Under the pieces are notes generated by a model, which saw nothing but the letters and a program-made list of their open reading frames with translations, was not told the DNA's origin and ran no database searches. Positions 20,944 to 45,247 of a DNA stretch of 64,000 nucleotides are shown piece after piece. The translations under genes were made by a program, and so were the position numbers. The DNA lies in contig NC_057863.1 in assembly GCF_019393635.1 (NCBI RefSeq), positions 642,417,306 to 642,481,305 of the forward strand, written 5' to 3'. Source of the DNA: Dromiciops gliroides. Lineage: Eukaryota > Chordata > Mammalia > Microbiotheria > Microbiotheriidae. Every line of letters begins with the position of its first letter. Position 1 is the stretch's first letter.

Positions 20944-21075
20944 AGGGGGGCAATGAGGGTTAAGTGACTTGTCCAGGGTCACACAGCTAGTGTCAAGTGT
21001 CTGAGGCCAGATTTGAACTCGAGTCCTCCTGAATCCAGGGCTGGTACTTTATCCCCTGAGCCACCTAGCTGCCCC
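20944..21075 (-). mobile_element. WSINE1-like SINE, second of a pair
   Basis: Minus-strand copy with little tail. The flanks ttttccagccttttt are found outside the pair, so the two copies share one target or one inserted into the other's edge. Confidence 0.9.
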
Positions 21076-21744
21076 TTTTCCAGCCCTTTTTGCCTGAGGC
21101 CTCAGGGAAGTGACTCTCAGCCGCCATCTGTCTCCCTCATCCCCTCCCTGCCCCCCCATCTCTCTTCCCAAGATTCCATGTGTCTCCCAGCCACCTGCTC
21201 TGTTCCTGGTCCCGGCCCTGGAGCCTTACCTGACTTGGGGAAGGTGATGCTGAAAACATCCCTATTGTGTACCTGGAATTCTTCTTCCACAAACCTGAGG
21301 GTTTCACAGGAGTGGTTCATTTCAGGAAACAGGATATCCTTGTAGACAAAAGATTGACCTAGCCTTTGAGGGGACAGTGAGAAGCACGCTGTGTTTTATG
21401 TGTCTGGCCCAGGTGTTGTGTCCCAAACCTCTGCCCCTAGACCCTGGCCCCAGGGCCTCAGAGCCTCCTTTCTCACACATCTAGGAAAAAGAAAGAAATT
21501 TCTTTAAGAGCTAACTTAATCCTCTTACTTGATTCCACCTCAACCATTCAGAATGGACAAAGAATAAGAAACTGGATCTCTTAGTACAGTCCTATGGGTC
21601 CTGCCTCCTCTGAATACCTCACCCCATTCCGCTCCCACTCAGGACAGACCTGAGGCAGAGAAGAAGAGTAAAACCCAAGCAGCCTTGGGAGAACTGAAAG
21701 AAGGGTCAGATTTGGTTTTGCTTCAATTCAATAAGAGAAGGGGA

Positions 21745-21985
21745 GAGGGAATAAGCATTTAGTTAGCACCTACTGTTTGCCTGGTACTGTTTGTCAGGCA
21801 CTGTGCTCAACTCTTTTACAAATATTAACTTGTTTGAACTCACAAGAACCCTCTAAGGCAGCTGTTGAAATTACCTCCTATTAAGGAAACTGAGCCAGAG
21901 AGAGGTTAAGTGACTTGCTTAGGGTCCCACAGTTAGTAAATGTCTGAAACTAGATTTGAACTTCTGGACCAGCTGCCTTTAGTAA
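21745..21985 (-). mobile_element. MIR/THER1 SINE
   Basis: Antisense copy with aggcactgtgctcaac, aggaaactgagccagaga and gttaagtgacttgctta. Confidence 0.7.
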
Positions 21986-22044
21986 GAACATCTTATGTAT
22001 AAGACCTGCCGCTTAGTTCTAGACAGTAGAACTAAACACAAAGA

Positions 22045-22200
22045 GGAAAACTCCGAGAACCATAGAATTTGGGGGTATGAGAGAGACTCCAAGTGCCTCC
22101 TGAATGTAGTTCACTCCTGTCCCTAAGAACATCCTCATGATAATACACATGGCAAGTGGTCTACATCCTGTGATTGAATACTTGTCCTTCATGCTCAAAG
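22045..22200 (-). mobile_element. L3/CR1 LINE fragment
   Basis: Antisense 3' end ccatagaatttgggggtatg leading into aagtgcctcctgaatg. Diverged. Confidence 0.45.
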
Positions 22201-22352
22201 AAGACCATGACAATTGTCATGACTTTTGCGCTTAATTGGATTTAAGTGACGGAGGGCTGTGCAAGGTCACCAACCTCACTCTCTCCTCCAGAGCAACCTG
22301 GGTCCAATGGCAAGATATGTATCAGGAGGATTGGAGATGGTCCTGGATGTTT

Positions 22353-22464
22353 GAGGCAATCGGGGTTTAGTGACTTGTCCAGGATCACACAACTAGTAAG
22401 TGTGTGAGGTGAGATTTGAACTCAGGTCTTCCTGGACTCCTGGGCCAGTGCTTTATCCATTGCA
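22353..22464 (-). mobile_element. Old WSINE1-like SINE
   Basis: Diverged minus-strand copy with several substitutions relative to its neighbours and no clear tail. Confidence 0.8.
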
Positions 22465-22539
22465 TTCTAGTAAGGCCTGGCTGGGTGGGGAAAACGGGAC
22501 AAGGAGAAGGAGACTGTTTCATGTTTGGACAGTTCTTCC

Positions 22540-22880
22540 TGTGAGAAAGTTTTTCATAAATCAATCCTAGGGGCAGCTAGGTGGCACAGTGGATAGAGCA
22601 CCGGCCCTAGAGTCAGAAGGACCTGAGTTCAAATCCAGCCTCAGACACTTGACACTTACTAGCTGTGTGACCCTAGGCAAGTCACTTAACCCTCATTGCC
22701 TCACCAAAAAAACAAAACAAAACAAAAAAATAAATAAATAAAAATAAAAATAAAAAAATAATAAATCAATCCTAAATTTCCCCTCTTTGCAGCTCCCACT
22801 CATTCCTCATGGTTCTGTGCTCTAGGGCCAAGCTGATCAAAACTAACCTCTCTCCCTTTGGATGGCTTTTCAAGGTCTTG
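22540..22880 (-). mobile_element. L3/CR1 LINE fragment split by a SINE
   Basis: Antisense pieces gagaaagtttttcataaatc and gcagctcccactcattcctc lie either side of the SINE at 22570-22761. Confidence 0.5.
22570..22761 (+). mobile_element. WSINE1-like SINE with target duplication
   Basis: Full-length copy with a long AAAT/AAAC tail; aaatcaatccta occurs on both sides. Confidence 0.93.
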
Positions 22881-22894
22881 AACACAGCTCCATA

Positions 22895-23035
22895 TAAGGA
22901 AAAACTTCCCAATACTTTTCACTGTCTAAGGTACTTGCCTTGGGAAGTAGTGGGTTTCCCCTCTTTGGAGGTCTTCCAGGCAGAACCTGGATGACCATTG
23001 GTCAGAGATGTTGTAAATGGAGTTCTGCTTCAGGG
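22895..23035 (+). mobile_element. L3/CR1 LINE 3' fragment
   Basis: Sense copy: aaggaaaaacttcccaatac, ttgggaagtagtgggtttcc, ggaggtcttccaggcagaac. Confidence 0.65.
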
Positions 23036-23094
23036 ATGGCTTGCTCTCCAAAGCCCCTTCCTTCTAATTGCAAAGTTGAATATTTCCTTTCCTC

Positions 23095-23247
23095 TTTTTT
23101 TTTTTTTTTTTGGCGGGGCAATGGGGGTTAAGTGACTTGCCCAGGGTCACACAGCTAGTAAGTGTCAAGTGTCTGAGGCTGGATTTGAACTCAGGTACTC
23201 CTGAATCCAGGGCCGGTGCTTTATCCACTGTGCCACCTAGCCACCTC
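23095..23247 (-). mobile_element. WSINE1-like SINE with target duplication
   Basis: Full-length minus-strand copy; tcctttcctctt flanks both ends. Confidence 0.93.
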
Positions 23248-23524
23248 TCCTTTCCTCTTCTTAACTCCCATCTTCAAGCTTTGTTATAGGGAATTTATGA
23301 AGAAGTTTGACTGTGATCTGTCCGGTCCCCCTAGCCCCTTTCCACTCACCACTTCCCTAGCCCTATATGATTTCATTGAAATCAGTCAGTGTGGTGGACT
23401 CAAGCCCATGAATAATCATTTCTCTATGGTGTTTTTATTCAGCAGAAGAAAGAGTTAAAAAAAATCATAGCCTTCCACTTATAAACCTAGAGTGGACCTT
23501 ATTGGCTCTCATCATTTTTTTCCT

Positions 23525-23636
23525 TCTTTCTAAAAAATATTTTTGTTTCGCCTCTTTTTGTGTTTAGCATTTTAATTTTTTCTCCCAATTACATGCGAAA
23601 ACAATTTTTTTACATTCATTTTGAAAACTTTGAAAA
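23525..23636. repeat. A/T-rich dispersed repeat, family not assigned
   Basis: Resembles 51575-51690 (tctcccaattacatgcgaaa, acattcattttgaaaa). The two look like diverged copies of one element, possibly a LINE 3' end. Confidence 0.4.
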
Positions 23637-23639
23637 TCT

Positions 23640-23757
23640 CTCATTTTAAAGAGGAGGAAATGGAGTCCTGAAGAGGTTAAATGACTTACCCAACATCATA
23701 TAAGTAGTAGACATCAGAGACAGCTTTGGAACCCAGGACCTCTGACTACAAGAGTCA
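23640..23757 (-). mobile_element. MIR-type SINE fragment
   Basis: Antisense text gaggaaatggagtcctgaag, gttaaatgacttacccaaca, cccaggacctctgac. Confidence 0.6.
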
Positions 23758-23762
23758 ATGCT

Positions 23763-23913
23763 GGGGCGGCTAGGTGGGGCAGTGGATAAAGCACCGGCCC
23801 TGGATTCAGGAGGACCTGAGTTCAGAGCCAGCCTCAGACACTTGACACTTATTAGCTGTGTGACCCTGGGCAAGTCACTTAACCCCCATTGCCCTGCAAA
23901 AAAAAAAAAAAAA
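23763..23913 (+). mobile_element. WSINE1-like SINE with target duplication
   Basis: Full-length copy inserted at the edge of the MIR fragment; agagtcaatgct flanks both ends. Confidence 0.94.
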
Positions 23914-24474
23914 GAGTCAATGCTAATTTGGAGGTTTTAGTCCCAGGTAACTGAGAGGAGAATGGTACCATCCATAGAGGTAGGTAAGTTATGAGAAATA
24001 CAAGACACATTTTGTGGCACATAGTAACCCCTTAATAAATAGGTGTTGATTGATTGACTGCTGGAGTTTTGTCTCCCTATTCCCAGGCCAGTTGGGTGAA
24101 GAGTGTATTTATAGCAGCTTAGAGGGGATAGGTGAGAGAGAAAATCCTGCTTAGGAGACAATGTCAGAGGGAGCTAAACAGGGAAAAACAATTCTACACC
24201 TTGAAATTATTCTGTTTGATGTCACTTTTTTCTTCCATTAGTTACCTAGGAAATGTTTATTTCTAAAACAATGATGTAGGGGGGAAACCAGGTACCCTGA
24301 GGAAAAGATTTGGGCAGTAAAGAAGACCAAGCACATCTTCAGGAAGAAAGGAATGCAGTCATTCTGCTCTGTCTCTAAAGCAAATAGGGACAGGGCCGCC
24401 AATAACCACAATGAATTGGGACCATTCAAGATGGAAGCTAGAGGCAGCCACAAATAGACTCAGAGTGGAAATTG

Positions 24475-24590
24475 TCAATAATAACTCCCCTTTATATAGC
24501 ACTGCAAGGTTCTCATAAATACAAGCATTATTACCCCATTTTGCCAATGGGGAAACTGAGGCCATGACATAGCTACTGCGTGTTTGAGGA
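24475..24590 (-). mobile_element. MIR-type SINE fragment
   Basis: Antisense ctttatatagcactgcaagg and ttgccaatggggaaactgag. Confidence 0.6.
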
Positions 24591-24665
24591 AATTGCCTTT
24601 TTAAAACTACATTTGAAAATTTCAACAAATGCCTACCTCCTATCCCTCCATTGAAAAAGAAAGAA

Positions 24666-24826
24666 GGGCAGCTAGATGGCGCAGTGGATAGAGCACCGGC
24701 CCTGGAGTCAGGAGTACCTGAGTTCAAATCCGGCCTCAGACACATAACACTTACTAGCTGTGTGACCCTGGGCAAGTCACTTAACCCCAATTGCCTCACT
24801 TAAAAAAAAAAAAGTTAAAAAAAAAA
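24666..24826 (+). mobile_element. WSINE1-like SINE
   Basis: Full-length copy of the subtype reading ggagtacctgag, ending in an A tail that abuts the next SINE. Confidence 0.92.
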
Positions 24827-24836
24827 TCAATTAAGA

Positions 24837-25007
24837 GGGGCAGCTAGGTGGCACAGTAGATAGAGCACCAGCCCTGGAGTCAGGAGGACCTGAGTTCAAA
24901 TCTGGCCTCAGACACTTGACACTTAACTAACTATGCAACCCTAGGCAAGTTGCTTAACCCCAATTGCCTCATCAAAAAAACAAAAAACAACAACAACAAA
25001 AAAAAAA
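24837..25007 (+). mobile_element. WSINE1-like SINE with target duplication
   Basis: Same orientation as its neighbour; tcaattaagag before and acaattaagag after. Confidence 0.92.
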
Positions 25008-25576
25008 CAATTAAGAGTGGTAGAGGAAAAATTGTGAAAAGAAATAAGAGCACTGCAAGAAAATTATGATGAGAATTAATATCCAGTGCTATTCTTTCAG
25101 GAATCTCCAAGGACCTCTTCTTGCCACAGTAAACAACTTCAGTCTTCTACTACTAAAATTCTGCATACAGCAGTGAGCTTATGGGCACACTCTGTACCCA
25201 GCGTCTGCAGACCATCTCCATAGATCTCCCTAAGTCAACCCGGGCTAGAAAAATGATTCACTGTGATTTTTTTTCCCCTTTGAATTCCTAAAACAGGACT
25301 TGGGCTGGTTCATTTTCAGAGCTTTGCAGAGGAGATGTGTTTGGGGAAACTTGCCACTCTATCATCTTGACTCTGCTCCCCTCCCCCCCAAAAAAACAAA
25401 AACCAACATATGTCTTAATTTGTCCCCTGATTCCTTTAGTTAGGAAGTAGGTAGTGAATCTGAGAAAGGATCCACATACAGATTTCTGTGTTTTTGTTCA
25501 GGCGATCCTCCATCTATGTAATGAACTACCTCCCTATTTCCACACCCATAGAATCTCTAGCCAACCAAAGGCAGCT

Positions 25577-25838
25577 GTGGAGGCAGCTGAAGTGGATAGA
25601 CAGCAGGGCCTGGAGTCAGAAAGACCTGAATTCCAATCTAGGCCCAGACACTTCCTAGGCTCTGTGGCCCTGAGCAAGTCACTTAACCTCTGTTTGCCTC
25701 AGTTTCCTCAACTGTCAAATAGGGATAATACTACCTACCTTACAGGGTTGTTGTGAGGATCAGATGAAATAATAATTGTAAAGCACCTGGAAAATAGCGG
25801 ATGCTATGTAAATGTGATTATTATTATTAATTATTTGC
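25577..25838 (+). mobile_element. MIR/THER1 SINE with L2 tail
   Basis: Core gagcaagtcacttaacctct, tail agggttgttgtgaggatcag, and ATT units at the end. Confidence 0.78.
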
Positions 25839-26081
25839 TTCCTTCAAAGCTCAGTTAAAAAGCCATCTTCCACGTGTGACATTCCTTACTCCCTCAGCTG
25901 CTAGTGCTTCCCTCATTACTTTGATTTTATTGTAAAGAAAACTATTTATTTTATTGTAAAGAAAATTTCCATATATACATGTATATATGTGTATATGTTA
26001 TGATAGCCCTCCCCATGTAATCTCCTTGAGAACAAGGGATATTTAAATCAGTCAATCAACAATCCTCCAATAAGTGCTTAC

Positions 26082-26082
<1 letters not shown>

Positions 26083-26137
<55 letters not shown>
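26083..26137. repeat. (TG)n microsatellite
   Basis: About 26 uninterrupted TG units. Confidence 0.97.
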
Positions 26138-26138
<1 letters not shown>

Positions 26139-26283
26139 CAGTTCTGGAGCTGCCCTCAGGAAGCTTACAGTCTAGTGTAAATAATCAGGCCCACTAAGTC
26201 CCAGACAGAGTTGCAGAAGGCTCTCTTAGAGCAAGTGTTCTAAGCCTGGGGGCTGGGAACTTGTTCTTCAAAAGATAACTGAG

Positions 26284-26430
26284 GGGGCGGCTAGGTGGTG
26301 CAGTGGATAAAGCACTGGCCCTGGATTCAGGAGTACCTGAGTTCAAATCCGGCCTCAGACACTTGACACTTACTATCTGTGTGACCCTGGGCAAGTCACT
26401 TAACCCCCATTGCCCCGCAAAAAAAAAAAA
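26284..26430 (+). mobile_element. WSINE1-like SINE with target duplication
   Basis: Full-length copy between perfect copies of aaagataactgag. Confidence 0.95.
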
Positions 26431-26534
26431 AAGATAACTGAGAACAACATTTTTCTTAATTCTACGTATTTTATTTGATGCATTTAAAAACATTACTTTG
26501 AGAGAGGGGTCTAGACTGCCAAAAGGTTAAGAAC

Positions 26535-26615
26535 CTCTTTCTTGGCATTTCATTTCTGTCTTTCGGTCTGATACACAGCAGATGCTTAATAAATGCTTTT
26601 GGCTGATTCCCTGAT
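26535..26615 (+). mobile_element. L2-type 3' end
   Basis: Ends in gcagatgcttaataaatgct, the usual LINE L2 terminal motif. Confidence 0.45.
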
Positions 26616-27069
26616 TGGCTCTCTCCCCTCTCCCAGTCTGCCAATGGTGTGAGGTGGTCCTGGTGACATCACTGATCGCCGGGCAAGCTTCCCTGTGACA
26701 GTCTGGCCCATTGTTCTGAGTCCTCCGCTCCCAGCTGTAGTTGGATCAGGCTCCTCCCTTCCATGGGAACCATGAGGCAAGCGAGCGAATGCTCAAGGGA
26801 AAGGCGGGAAAGGCCGAGGCCCAGGCCTGGGTCGCAATTCGAGGCAGGCTGGTTGTCATGGTAACCCAGTCCATTTCGGGGCAGGGTCTCTGAGGAATGT
26901 TGGGAACTTTGCCTCTGATGCCCTGTCCCCTGACCTTGCTGAGGGGGAGCCCATCTAGGTGCAGTGGCTCTTGTGGGAGATTTGGGGGGGTCCCCCACTC
27001 CAGCTTGCCCAGCCCTGGGTGCTCACAGTGGGCCTTGGGATCCCCACACCCAGGCTCCTATTGTAGGAA

Positions 27070-27400
27070 TAATGGGGGGGGGTGAGGAGAGAGATAGAGA
27101 TGGGGAGAGAGAGGGAGGGGAGAGACAGAGAAAGAGATGGGGACAGAGACGTGGGGAGGGACAGACAAAAGGAGAGAGACAAAGGGGAGAGACGGTGTAG
27201 CCAAAGAGAGATGGGGAGAGAGAGGGAGGGGAGAGACAGACAGATATAAGGAGAAAGATGGAGGAAAAAGAGAGACACAAGAGAAAGATGAGGAGAAGGA
27301 TGGGAGAGAGATGGAAAGCCAGAGAGAAAGGGGGACAGACTCAAAGACAAGAGAGATTAGGGGGGAGGAGAGAGAGATGGAGAGATATAAATAGACCAAA
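27070..27400. repeat. GA-rich low-complexity block
   Basis: Irregular gagaga and ggagag sequence. Open frames in it are composition artefacts. Confidence 0.9.
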
Positions 27401-27522
27401 TGGATAGATACATGGAGATAAAGAGATAGTTATAAAGTGGAAGAATGAAGATAGAAATAGACTAGATAAATGGATGGATAAACATGGATAGCTGAATGGA
27501 TGCTAGACAAGACAGGATAGGA

Positions 27523-27525
<3 letters not shown>

Positions 27526-27614
<89 letters not shown>

Positions 27615-27680
27615 GCAGAGACAGAGACAGAGAGACAGAAAGACAGAGAGATACAAAGAGACACAGACACAGAGAGTTGC
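27526..27680. repeat. Compound (TG)n(AG)n microsatellite
   Basis: About 16 TG units join directly to about 20 AG units, followed by degenerate AGAC repeats. Confidence 0.95.
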
Positions 27681-28019
27681 AAGGACTTGGGTGCCAGGCA
27701 CCATGCCAAGAACTGGGAATATACACAAGCCAGAAAGAAAGGCCATCCCTGCCCTGGCCAAGTTTAAATCCTAATGAGGGAGCCAAAAGGGGTGGGGGTA
27801 GGAGTGGGGGTGGGGAAGGCCCCCTCACTGGGACCCTACTCTGAAATGAGCACTGGTGTTTCTTCCAGGAAGAACTCGCCCATGGCCAGAGGGTTGCCAG
27901 CGTGAGAAGGAAGCAGAGGCAAGGTGGGGAAGGACTGTGGGGAGGCCTGGGCTGGCCAGGTTTGAAATGAGCAGGGCTGTTGTGCATATTCCCATAGGTG
28001 TGTCCAGGAATGTGCTCGG

Positions 28020-28215
28020 ATCTCAGCACCCTAGTGCTCACAAGGGTGTCCTGGGATCAGGACTCTGGCTGGGCTCACAGGGCTGTTATGAGGGGGTACA
28101 GGCCCCCAAAGGAGCTCACAGGGGTGTCCTGGAATCAGGGTCATGGCTGGGCTCACAGGGCTGTTATGGGGGGGCACAGACTCCCAAAGGTGCTCACAGG
28201 GGTATCACCATTTCA
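28020..28215. repeat. 78-bp tandem repeat, about 2.3 units
   Basis: The motif gctcaca plus ggggtgtcctgg recurs at 28036, 28114 and 28192, a strict 78-base period. Each unit carries ggctgggctcacagggctg. Confidence 0.85.
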
Positions 28216-28849
28216 TGGGTTCCCTTAGGTGCACACAGGGAGCCCCTTTGGGGTTTTTGAGGGGTTTCTGGCCTTTCTTCTGGTTTCACAGATGTGTGCT
28301 GCTTTCCCAGGCCCTCCCGCAGACATCACAAGGTGTAATTGTGGAGTTTCTATGCCCCACCTCCCCTGCTGTGTTCCCCTCCCTAGCTGGGGAGTTAGCT
28401 CGGGGTTACTGAACCTGGGTCTCACCTAGCTGGTACAATGTGTGAGGTTCCTGGTTTTTGTTCTGGTAATCATGGAGCATGAATTCACAAAGAGGGAAGG
28501 AGGGAAGGAGGAAAAGAGGGAGTGTGAGCCTCTGGGGGAGGGGGGCGGCCCCCCCCTTGGCCTCAGTGCTTTAGTAATCCCAGTCTCAGGAGAATTCCTG
28601 GGAAGTGAGGTTTATTCTCTTCTCTACAACAGAAACATCTCTGTGATACATTTTAACCCTGTGAGAATTATTTCTGTAATTACAGTCGGAATAGATGCAT
28701 TTACATCTTTCTACAGTTAGAGATGGCAGGATAAGGTTTATGCTGATAGGTAGCAAAATTGTGTTCAAGATTTTTATTGGGGGAGATGGTTATTTCTGTT
28801 GGAATTCCCCCAGTTTGCACTACATGCCTGTTTTAAGAAAGCCCAAGGC

Positions 28850-29286
28850 ACTTCTAATCAAAACCAGTTTTATTATTCAAAGTAATCACCAAACATTTCT
28901 GGGGATAGAGTGTAGGTGAGACAAGGAGCCCCAAATCTGGTCCCCATATATCCCAAGAGAGTATTTACATGGGGAGGGAGCAGGACAGGACTCATGGGTG
29001 GACCTGAGTAGGGGGTTGCCCAGAGAAGGGCAGGCAATGGGCCAGGGATAGCAGCAACATGTGTGGGATGGGGTGGAGAAAATCCTGGGGAGGGTCAGTC
29101 CTGACCTGGTGCGTCGCCCCGCCCCCCTGCATTTTCTCCCCTGCCCTTCAGAATCCCCAGGCCCTCCTCGCCTCTACAAAGGAATCCAGGATGGGGCTCT
29201 CTGAGCCATAGATTGTCCTCCACTGCTAGCTGCTGGGGAGTACCCCAGGACCAGCAGGGATAGAGAGAGGAGGAGAAGCAGAGGTG
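28850..29286 (-). other. HPN: HPN 3' UTR with AATAAA
   Basis: The stretch after the stop codon is repeat-free and ends near a minus-strand AATAAA at 28869-28874, giving a UTR of about 430 bases. The end point is inferred from the signal alone. Confidence 0.6.
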
Positions 29287-42417
<13,131 letters not shown>

Positions 42418-45247
42418 GTCACCACCTCCAGTTAATGATTCCCCCAGTGAACAGTGCTGGCTGTGGCCGTAGGGCCTCCCCCCCTTGGGGAGAGAGCCAA
42501 ACGAGACCTGTGGGGGAGACATAAAATGGAGCGGGTAGGCCTAGAACCTCCTTGGTACCCAGAGACCCCCAGTTCTCTTGAGTCCACCCCCCTCCCCACA
42601 GTACCTTTCCAGACCCAGGTATGGATGCCCAGCTAGAGGACTGAGCTCCCCTCCCTCAGGGCCAACGTGAAGGGCTGGGCCTCTTGCCCAGAGCATGCCG
42701 TGATCACGGGCTGGCCAGCCTGCCAGCTCAGAGGATCAAGGACACAGGCAGGGGAATCGACCAGGGAGACAAGGCACCAGGGTCCGAGGTGGAGAGCAGG
42801 AATTAAAGGGGAGATCTGGGGACTGGGAGAAGGCAGGCTACCTGTGTCTCAGGAAGAGTGAGAACTAGAGGGAGCCAGCCATATGCCAGGGCACCCAAGG
42901 GACTAGGCAGCATCAGAGTCCTGAGAGGCTGCATGTTGGTAGAAGGGATTGGATGCTGAGTCCCGGAGGGAAGGGGCCAGATACCTCATTCCCTGACAGA
43001 AATGGGAGCTGAAGAAGTCAGGCACAGGTGCCCCAAAAGCTCAGAGGTGGGGAGATGCTTGATCTCTCTGGGAAGTAGCAAAAGGAGCCGGGGCGGGGGC
43101 AGGGGGAGGGGGGATGGATGCTCATGGATGCTCATGTCGTGGAGAAGGGCAGGTCTAAGAATTAGTTTGGCTGGACGCCTGAGGCTAGGAAGGACCAGAC
43201 ACAGAGAGACATGACTTTGATATTCTTCCGGGCCAGACTGGGTAGGGATTTAAGAGAGAAAGAGGGGATTAGATGGTCCCAGAAAAGGCCAAGGGCTGAG
43301 GGTGAGGCAGCAGAAAGCCAGAGCTGGGGAGCAGTTTGAGGGCCAGGGTGCCCAGTGTCTGAAAAGGCATTCGAATGAGCCAGACTTGGGGCCAGGACTG
43401 CAGGGGGTGGGGGAGGGAAACGGAGGACACAAGAGCTGCCTTACCCTCAGGGGTCCGCTCGGTGAAGTCTCAGAGCTGTTGTCCAGTTTCTAGGGGTCAC
43501 AATTAGACCCCGGCAGGAGCATGGTGTCCCCAGCTGGGGGCCAGGAACCTGGGTCCCAGGAAGGGGAGAAACAACAGCAGCCTTGAGCTCAGCCAGACTG
43601 GCTCACCTGAGGAGGAGGGGGCTGGGGGGGGGAAGGGGCGGGAGGAAGGGCGGAGAAGAACCTGGCCAATGGGAGTGGCTGCTGTTGGAAGCCACCTGCC
43701 CAGTCCCCCGGCCCCTGGGCACAGCTAGAGAGGCCTGGTTCTGGCCAAGGACGGCAGAAAAACTCAACCCCTTCTGTTTCCTCTCCTTCTTCTGGCTTGG
43801 CTGGGGCCGCTGCTGCTGCTGGCCTCCTCGGGGGCTCAGTCCAGAGGTGGAGGTTTGTGTAATCACGAGGTGAGGGTGGGTGCAGCTGCTGCACTTCTGT
43901 GCAGGGCGGGATGAGGGGCACCGGGGCACCGTGTGGTGCGGTGGGACCCAGAGCTTGGTTTTGTGGCCCTTCTGGTCCCTGGATGGGATGAGCAATGGAG
44001 CCCCTCAGCCCAGCCCCAGGGTAGGCCTGAGCCTAGCTGTTGTCCTCTGCCCCCTGCTGCCCTCCCATCTCTGCTTTCCCACAAGTCACGGGGTCTGGTT
44101 TGCTTTGGCAGAGCCTTCCTGATGGGGCAGCCAGCGACCTCTGGAGCTGGGGGAAAGTCCTGTGGCCACAGTGTGGGGGGCGGAGGGAGGGAGGGAGGGA
44201 GGGAAGGAAGGAGAGAGAATGGGTTTGAATTTGGGAACAGCCAGACGCAGACCTCCCTGGAAACGCGAGGACACACCCCGACAGGCAAATGCATTCTTTC
44301 CCGTCAGAAATGTGGGGAACCACACACATACTCAGCCAGATACATCTCTTCGATGCCAGAAACAGACCCTTCCATAGCCAAAGACATACACCCACAGAGA
44401 TAGCTACATATGTATTTTCATAACACCGTCTATGCGAACACACATAAATACACGTCTGATTATGCCGATGACGATGAGAACCAGTACTTATATTTCTAGC
44501 TAGATCCAAACCAAGCCCGGGCTCCTGCACCCAGACTCACGCGTGTGCCCAGCCCTTCATCCAAGACTATGCCGCGCTGTCGACAGCAGAAAACATCAAC
44601 CTTGCAGAGCCCTCCTCAGCTCTCATCCCTCTCCTTGTATTAAAAAGAGGCCTTTCCAGGCACTGTTCTGAGCTGAGAATTTGGGATTCCACAGCCCTTG
44701 ATGCCTTAATGTCTTCAGATCCTATGGGGACAGGCTCCCACTTCCCACCCTCCACCCACCATCCTTCACCCCCTCCACCCAAATCTATCTGGCTGCTGCG
44801 GCAGCACCTGTGGCCTTCTACCTCAGTCTCTGCCTTTCTCTTGTCTGTGGCCCCCTGTGGCACTAATGATCACAATAACAATGACGTTAATCACGTAATG
44901 AGCTGGTGTTTCAGAGCTGCCTTTGAGTTCTCCAAGCGGGAGTTCTGGCCTCCCTCTCCCAGGCTGGGAGCTGGGCGGTACCTCCTCAGCCTTGGGGGAA
45001 AGGTGTGGCACCTGAGTGCCCATCCCCACCTCTCCGAGGTAGGGTGCATGGCTGGGCCCCTGGGGAACAGTTCTGCTCTAAGGAGAGCAGGCAGCAGCCA
45101 CTAGCTCAGGCTCCCTCTGCACAGCCTTGTGCCTGCTCTCCAGACTGTAACTGAAGTAAAAGGCCTTCCCTAGCATTCTTGGCCTCAGATAAAGCCCAGG
45201 TTGGAGGCTTGATTTACCTTTCTGAGCCTGACTGAAGAGGGAGACGG
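42418..45247. other. HPN to SCN1B spacer, likely HPN promoter and 5' exons
   Basis: The 2.8 kb hold no recognised interspersed repeat except possible old fragments, unusual in this window. Human HPN has non-coding 5' exons; they probably lie here, perhaps near the GC-rich 43500-43900, but I cannot place their borders. Open frames here are GC-driven and match no protein I know. Confidence 0.5.

Larger units (their letters stand above)
18422..21375 (-). pseudogene. Cytosolic sulfotransferase (SULT2-like) pseudogene with introns
   Basis: Six exon relics in SULT order: exon 1 about 21375-21230 (ILFPEMNHSCETLRFVEEEF, FSITFPKSG), exon 2 20715-20514 (GTTWMLKILNLIRCMGDASW), exon 3 20322-20198 (AIYTIRDLRDLYISFFHFSK), exon 4 20105-20012 (SSWFDH, SNFLLMTYEELKK), exon 5 18912-18731 (IKHIARFLG, VENSSFQKICENPMSNFSLV), exon 6 about 18575-18471 (GVCGDWKNVLTVALSE, QERMKEL, stop). 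PKSGTTW is the PAPS-binding loop and the last block is the RKGxxGDWK region. SULT2A1 exons 2 to 5 are 209, 127, 95 and 181 bp; here they are 202, 125, 94 and 182, so each shifts frame. Exon 2 has in-frame stops, exon 1 has no in-frame ATG, the exon 5 donor reads AT, and the exon 6 acceptor lacks AG. Retained introns mean a duplicated or decayed gene, not a processed copy. SULT2 enzymes sulfate steroids in the cytosol; this copy cannot. Confidence 0.85.
21376..28849. other. Intergenic spacer between HPN and the SULT2-like relic
   Basis: No exon could be supported on either strand. The spacer holds WSINE1-like copies, MIR/MIR3, L3 and L2 fragments, a TG microsatellite, a long GA-rich block and a 78-bp tandem repeat. 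The stretch 26600-26960 is GC-rich and free of recognised repeats; I see no coding signal in it. Confidence 0.6.

Noticed and set aside
27526-27680. CRISPR-like array
   Set aside because: The regular units are dinucleotide microsatellites; there are no spaced direct repeats and the genome is vertebrate.
27023-27767. Open frames rich in RER and SLSLS on both strands
   Set aside because: They come from the GA block and the compound TG/AG microsatellite.
27856-28260. 134-codon plus-strand frame with internal peptide repeats
   Set aside because: The repeats are the 78-bp minisatellite; no splice sites, homology or start context support a gene.
43583-44403. Several 100-160 codon frames in the HPN-SCN1B spacer
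   Set aside because: All six frames are open by GC content; no known protein is matched and none has a convincing splice context.
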